Source: Plazaster borealis
Taxonomy: Eukaryota; Echinodermata; Asteroidea; Forcipulatida; Labidiasteridae
Assembly: GCA_021014325.1 (NCBI GenBank)
Contig: CM037472.1
Location: forward strand, 30,218,234-30,282,233
Direction: 5' to 3'
Length of the DNA stretch: 64,000 bases
In this document: positions 62,376-64,000 of the stretch, piece by piece
How positions within the stretch are numbered: the stretch's first letter is position 1
Layout of the letters: every line of letters begins with the position of its first letter
Translations under genes and position numbers: made by a program
Notes under the pieces: model-generated
The model's database searches: none
What the model was told of the DNA's origin: nothing
The model's input: only the letters and a program-made list of their open reading frames with translations

Positions 62376-62592
62376 GTTGAACTGTACAGTACCTGTCATG
62401 CCCGTAACGGCGTAGAGTGAAGACCGGCTCATCACACACTGTTCTGGTTCATACATCATTTAGGCGGTCGAATTCGACATCTGTTCTAATCTAAGCCGTC
62501 ATTATGACCGAGGCTGAAAATATGTTGTAAAGCATGCGCATTTGTGCATAAATAGAAGTTAATACAGACCTCTTTACTTGTAAAATTCTTAC

Positions 62593-62646
62593 CTGTTTTT
62601 CTGCTGTCCTTCGTCCTCCTTCAGTAGGCTTTGCAGGCGCTGCCAT
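62593..62646 (-). other. RRP36: Proposed upstream exon of RRP36 (leader; start of an overlapping frame)
   Basis: An ATG at 62,646 opens MAAPAKPTEGGRRTAEKQ and runs into a consensus donor CAG|GTAAGA. Spliced to the exon 2 acceptor it is out of frame with RRP36, so for RRP36 it would be 5' leader. The ATG context is weak (T at -3, G at +4). The 5' end of the exon is not defined. Confidence 0.5.
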
Positions 62647-64000
62647 GCATTTTGCAACAAGACAACAGAGGGCGCCTTCTTTAGTGTTTTTCCTTGTGGG
62701 TGCACCAAACTCCCAAAGCAACTAATGCTAATTGCTAAATATTCAAAAATACTCAAACAAAAGTCCCTCAGCCTCTTGAAAACCAATCAAATATATTTCT
62801 AGACAACTAAACTTCAGAAATCCCTTTTAAATTTTGGCGGGTTGCCGTTTGGAATTTTAGCTAATTACCCCAGAAAAAAAAACACCCCGAAAATGTGCTT
62901 TTTCCCACACCAACTTGCTGCAAGTTTTCACGAGGCACTCCTCCAATTCTTAAGCCAAATAGGACCAACCTTGAAGCCTAAATTTATTAAATCTCCTCAA
63001 AAGTTGAAGCACAGAACCCCAGGTTGTGATAAATTGTTATAAATACACAATCTATTAATTGCATGACCCCAAAAACGTTATTATTCAACAAATTATTTTG
63101 AGGGCCTACAAATTATGATAATAAGTTTGGCGCATGAATTTTGACCTATTTAGTGTGTCGCACCTGAAATATACTTCAAGTCAGGTAGTGTCAAATTAAG
63201 TGCCAATCCAGTCAGTTGTGGATTTTCTACTTACACAGCGTGTAGGTCTACAATGTTCTGTATTAAAACACATCCAGTAGTTTAATTAACCAGTTGAACT
63301 TTTTTCTGTTAAATTTTGCATCAACTCTTGCAGGCGCCTCAAGAAAGGCTCATATGGTTTATGACAACAGTATAAGTATAGGCCTACATGATTATATTCT
63401 AAGATAATTATGCACTCAAATACATCAAATATTTGTATCCCATTAACCAAAATTAGTTTTGCATAATCTGTACGTTGTTCATTACAAACAGTTTTTACTG
63501 TGATAGTCGCATTATATCATTTGGCGAGGTCGTCCAATCAGAGAAGGGCAACAGCACGCGCGCGCGTGCTGACTTAGTACCATCACACACGTCACACAGT
63601 AGGCCAGGCCTGGCCTGCGCCTACACACACACCACGTACGTTGTACACTTGGCATGACAATTCGAGCAGATCCCGGCAGAAAGGTTCATGAAAGGAGAAA
63701 TTTGTATGGTCGAAGGTACGGGGGTATAGTTTCATCAATGCTAATAAATAACCAATCAAAACGAAGCTTATGAAATTCTGCATGTCATGGTCAGTGAGCA
63801 TTTTACTCAGAGCGCAAGGGTACGGGGGTGCGTGTGTTCTGTGTATGTGAAACGTACATCTCCGTCACACAATGGTGGAGATCAACATGAAAAACGCCGT
63901 TGCCACACACACAGCATAAACGTGTAAATCCATGCAGGCTCAACGGCCGTCCGCAAAATCGCAAGGTCCGCTAATGACACAATGTGTACGAGGTACGGAT
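62647..64000. other. Upstream of RRP36, no gene supported
   Basis: Likely includes the RRP36 promoter near 62,650-62,720. A GCACGCGCGCGCGTGC palindrome lies at 63,554-63,569 and CpG content rises toward the right edge, which may belong to the next gene. No exon is recognised. Confidence 0.4.

Overview
Eukaryotic genomic DNA: AT-rich, intron-dominated and dense in dispersed repeats. The gene content (an EML5/6-type protein encoded in small exons, and RRP36) together with several tRNA-derived SINEs, short inverted-repeat DNA transposons and a CR1/Jockey-like LINE remnant suggests a marine invertebrate deuterostome, perhaps an echinoderm. The phylum is an inference; only the gene families are read directly. 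I reconstructed exons by hand from splice sites, reading-frame phase and similarity to remembered vertebrate family members; no alignment was run.

Region 1 (1-38,358, minus strand) is an EML5/6-like gene. Twenty-two coding exons join without a phase break into about 1,329 codons: start methionine, first HELP/WD40 module, acidic linker, second HELP/WD40 module and the start of the second acidic linker. The third module expected of the family lies left of base 1. Introns hold nearly all the repeats: tRNA-derived SINE families (called A, B and C here), a LINE remnant with YADD, TTAA-bounded inverted-repeat elements, two minisatellites (26-bp in intron 12, 17-bp in intron 1) and several long hairpins.

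Region 2 (38,359-42,650) is a head-to-head junction: 164 bp between the EML start codon and the start of a plus-strand gene. A tiny first exon splices in phase to one large exon, giving a 544-residue protein with a Ser/Thr/Pro-rich N-terminus and a basic, probably nuclear C-terminal half that I do not recognise. An alternative short terminal exon is possible.

Region 3 (42,650-51,198) has no gene I can support; it carries SINEs and inverted-repeat elements.

Region 4 (51,199-62,646, minus strand) is RRP36, a pre-18S rRNA processing factor, in nine coding exons (257 aa, close to human RRP36 at about 259) including a 16-nt microexon. A proposed upstream exon starts a second, 166-codon frame that overlaps the RRP36 frame through seven exons. 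Its first intron has inverted arrays of a 16-bp repeat, one of them split by a TTAA element.

The EML protein (microtubules), RRP36 (nucleolus) and the unknown protein have no evident joint pathway; the only structural link is the shared promoter interval of EML and the unknown gene.
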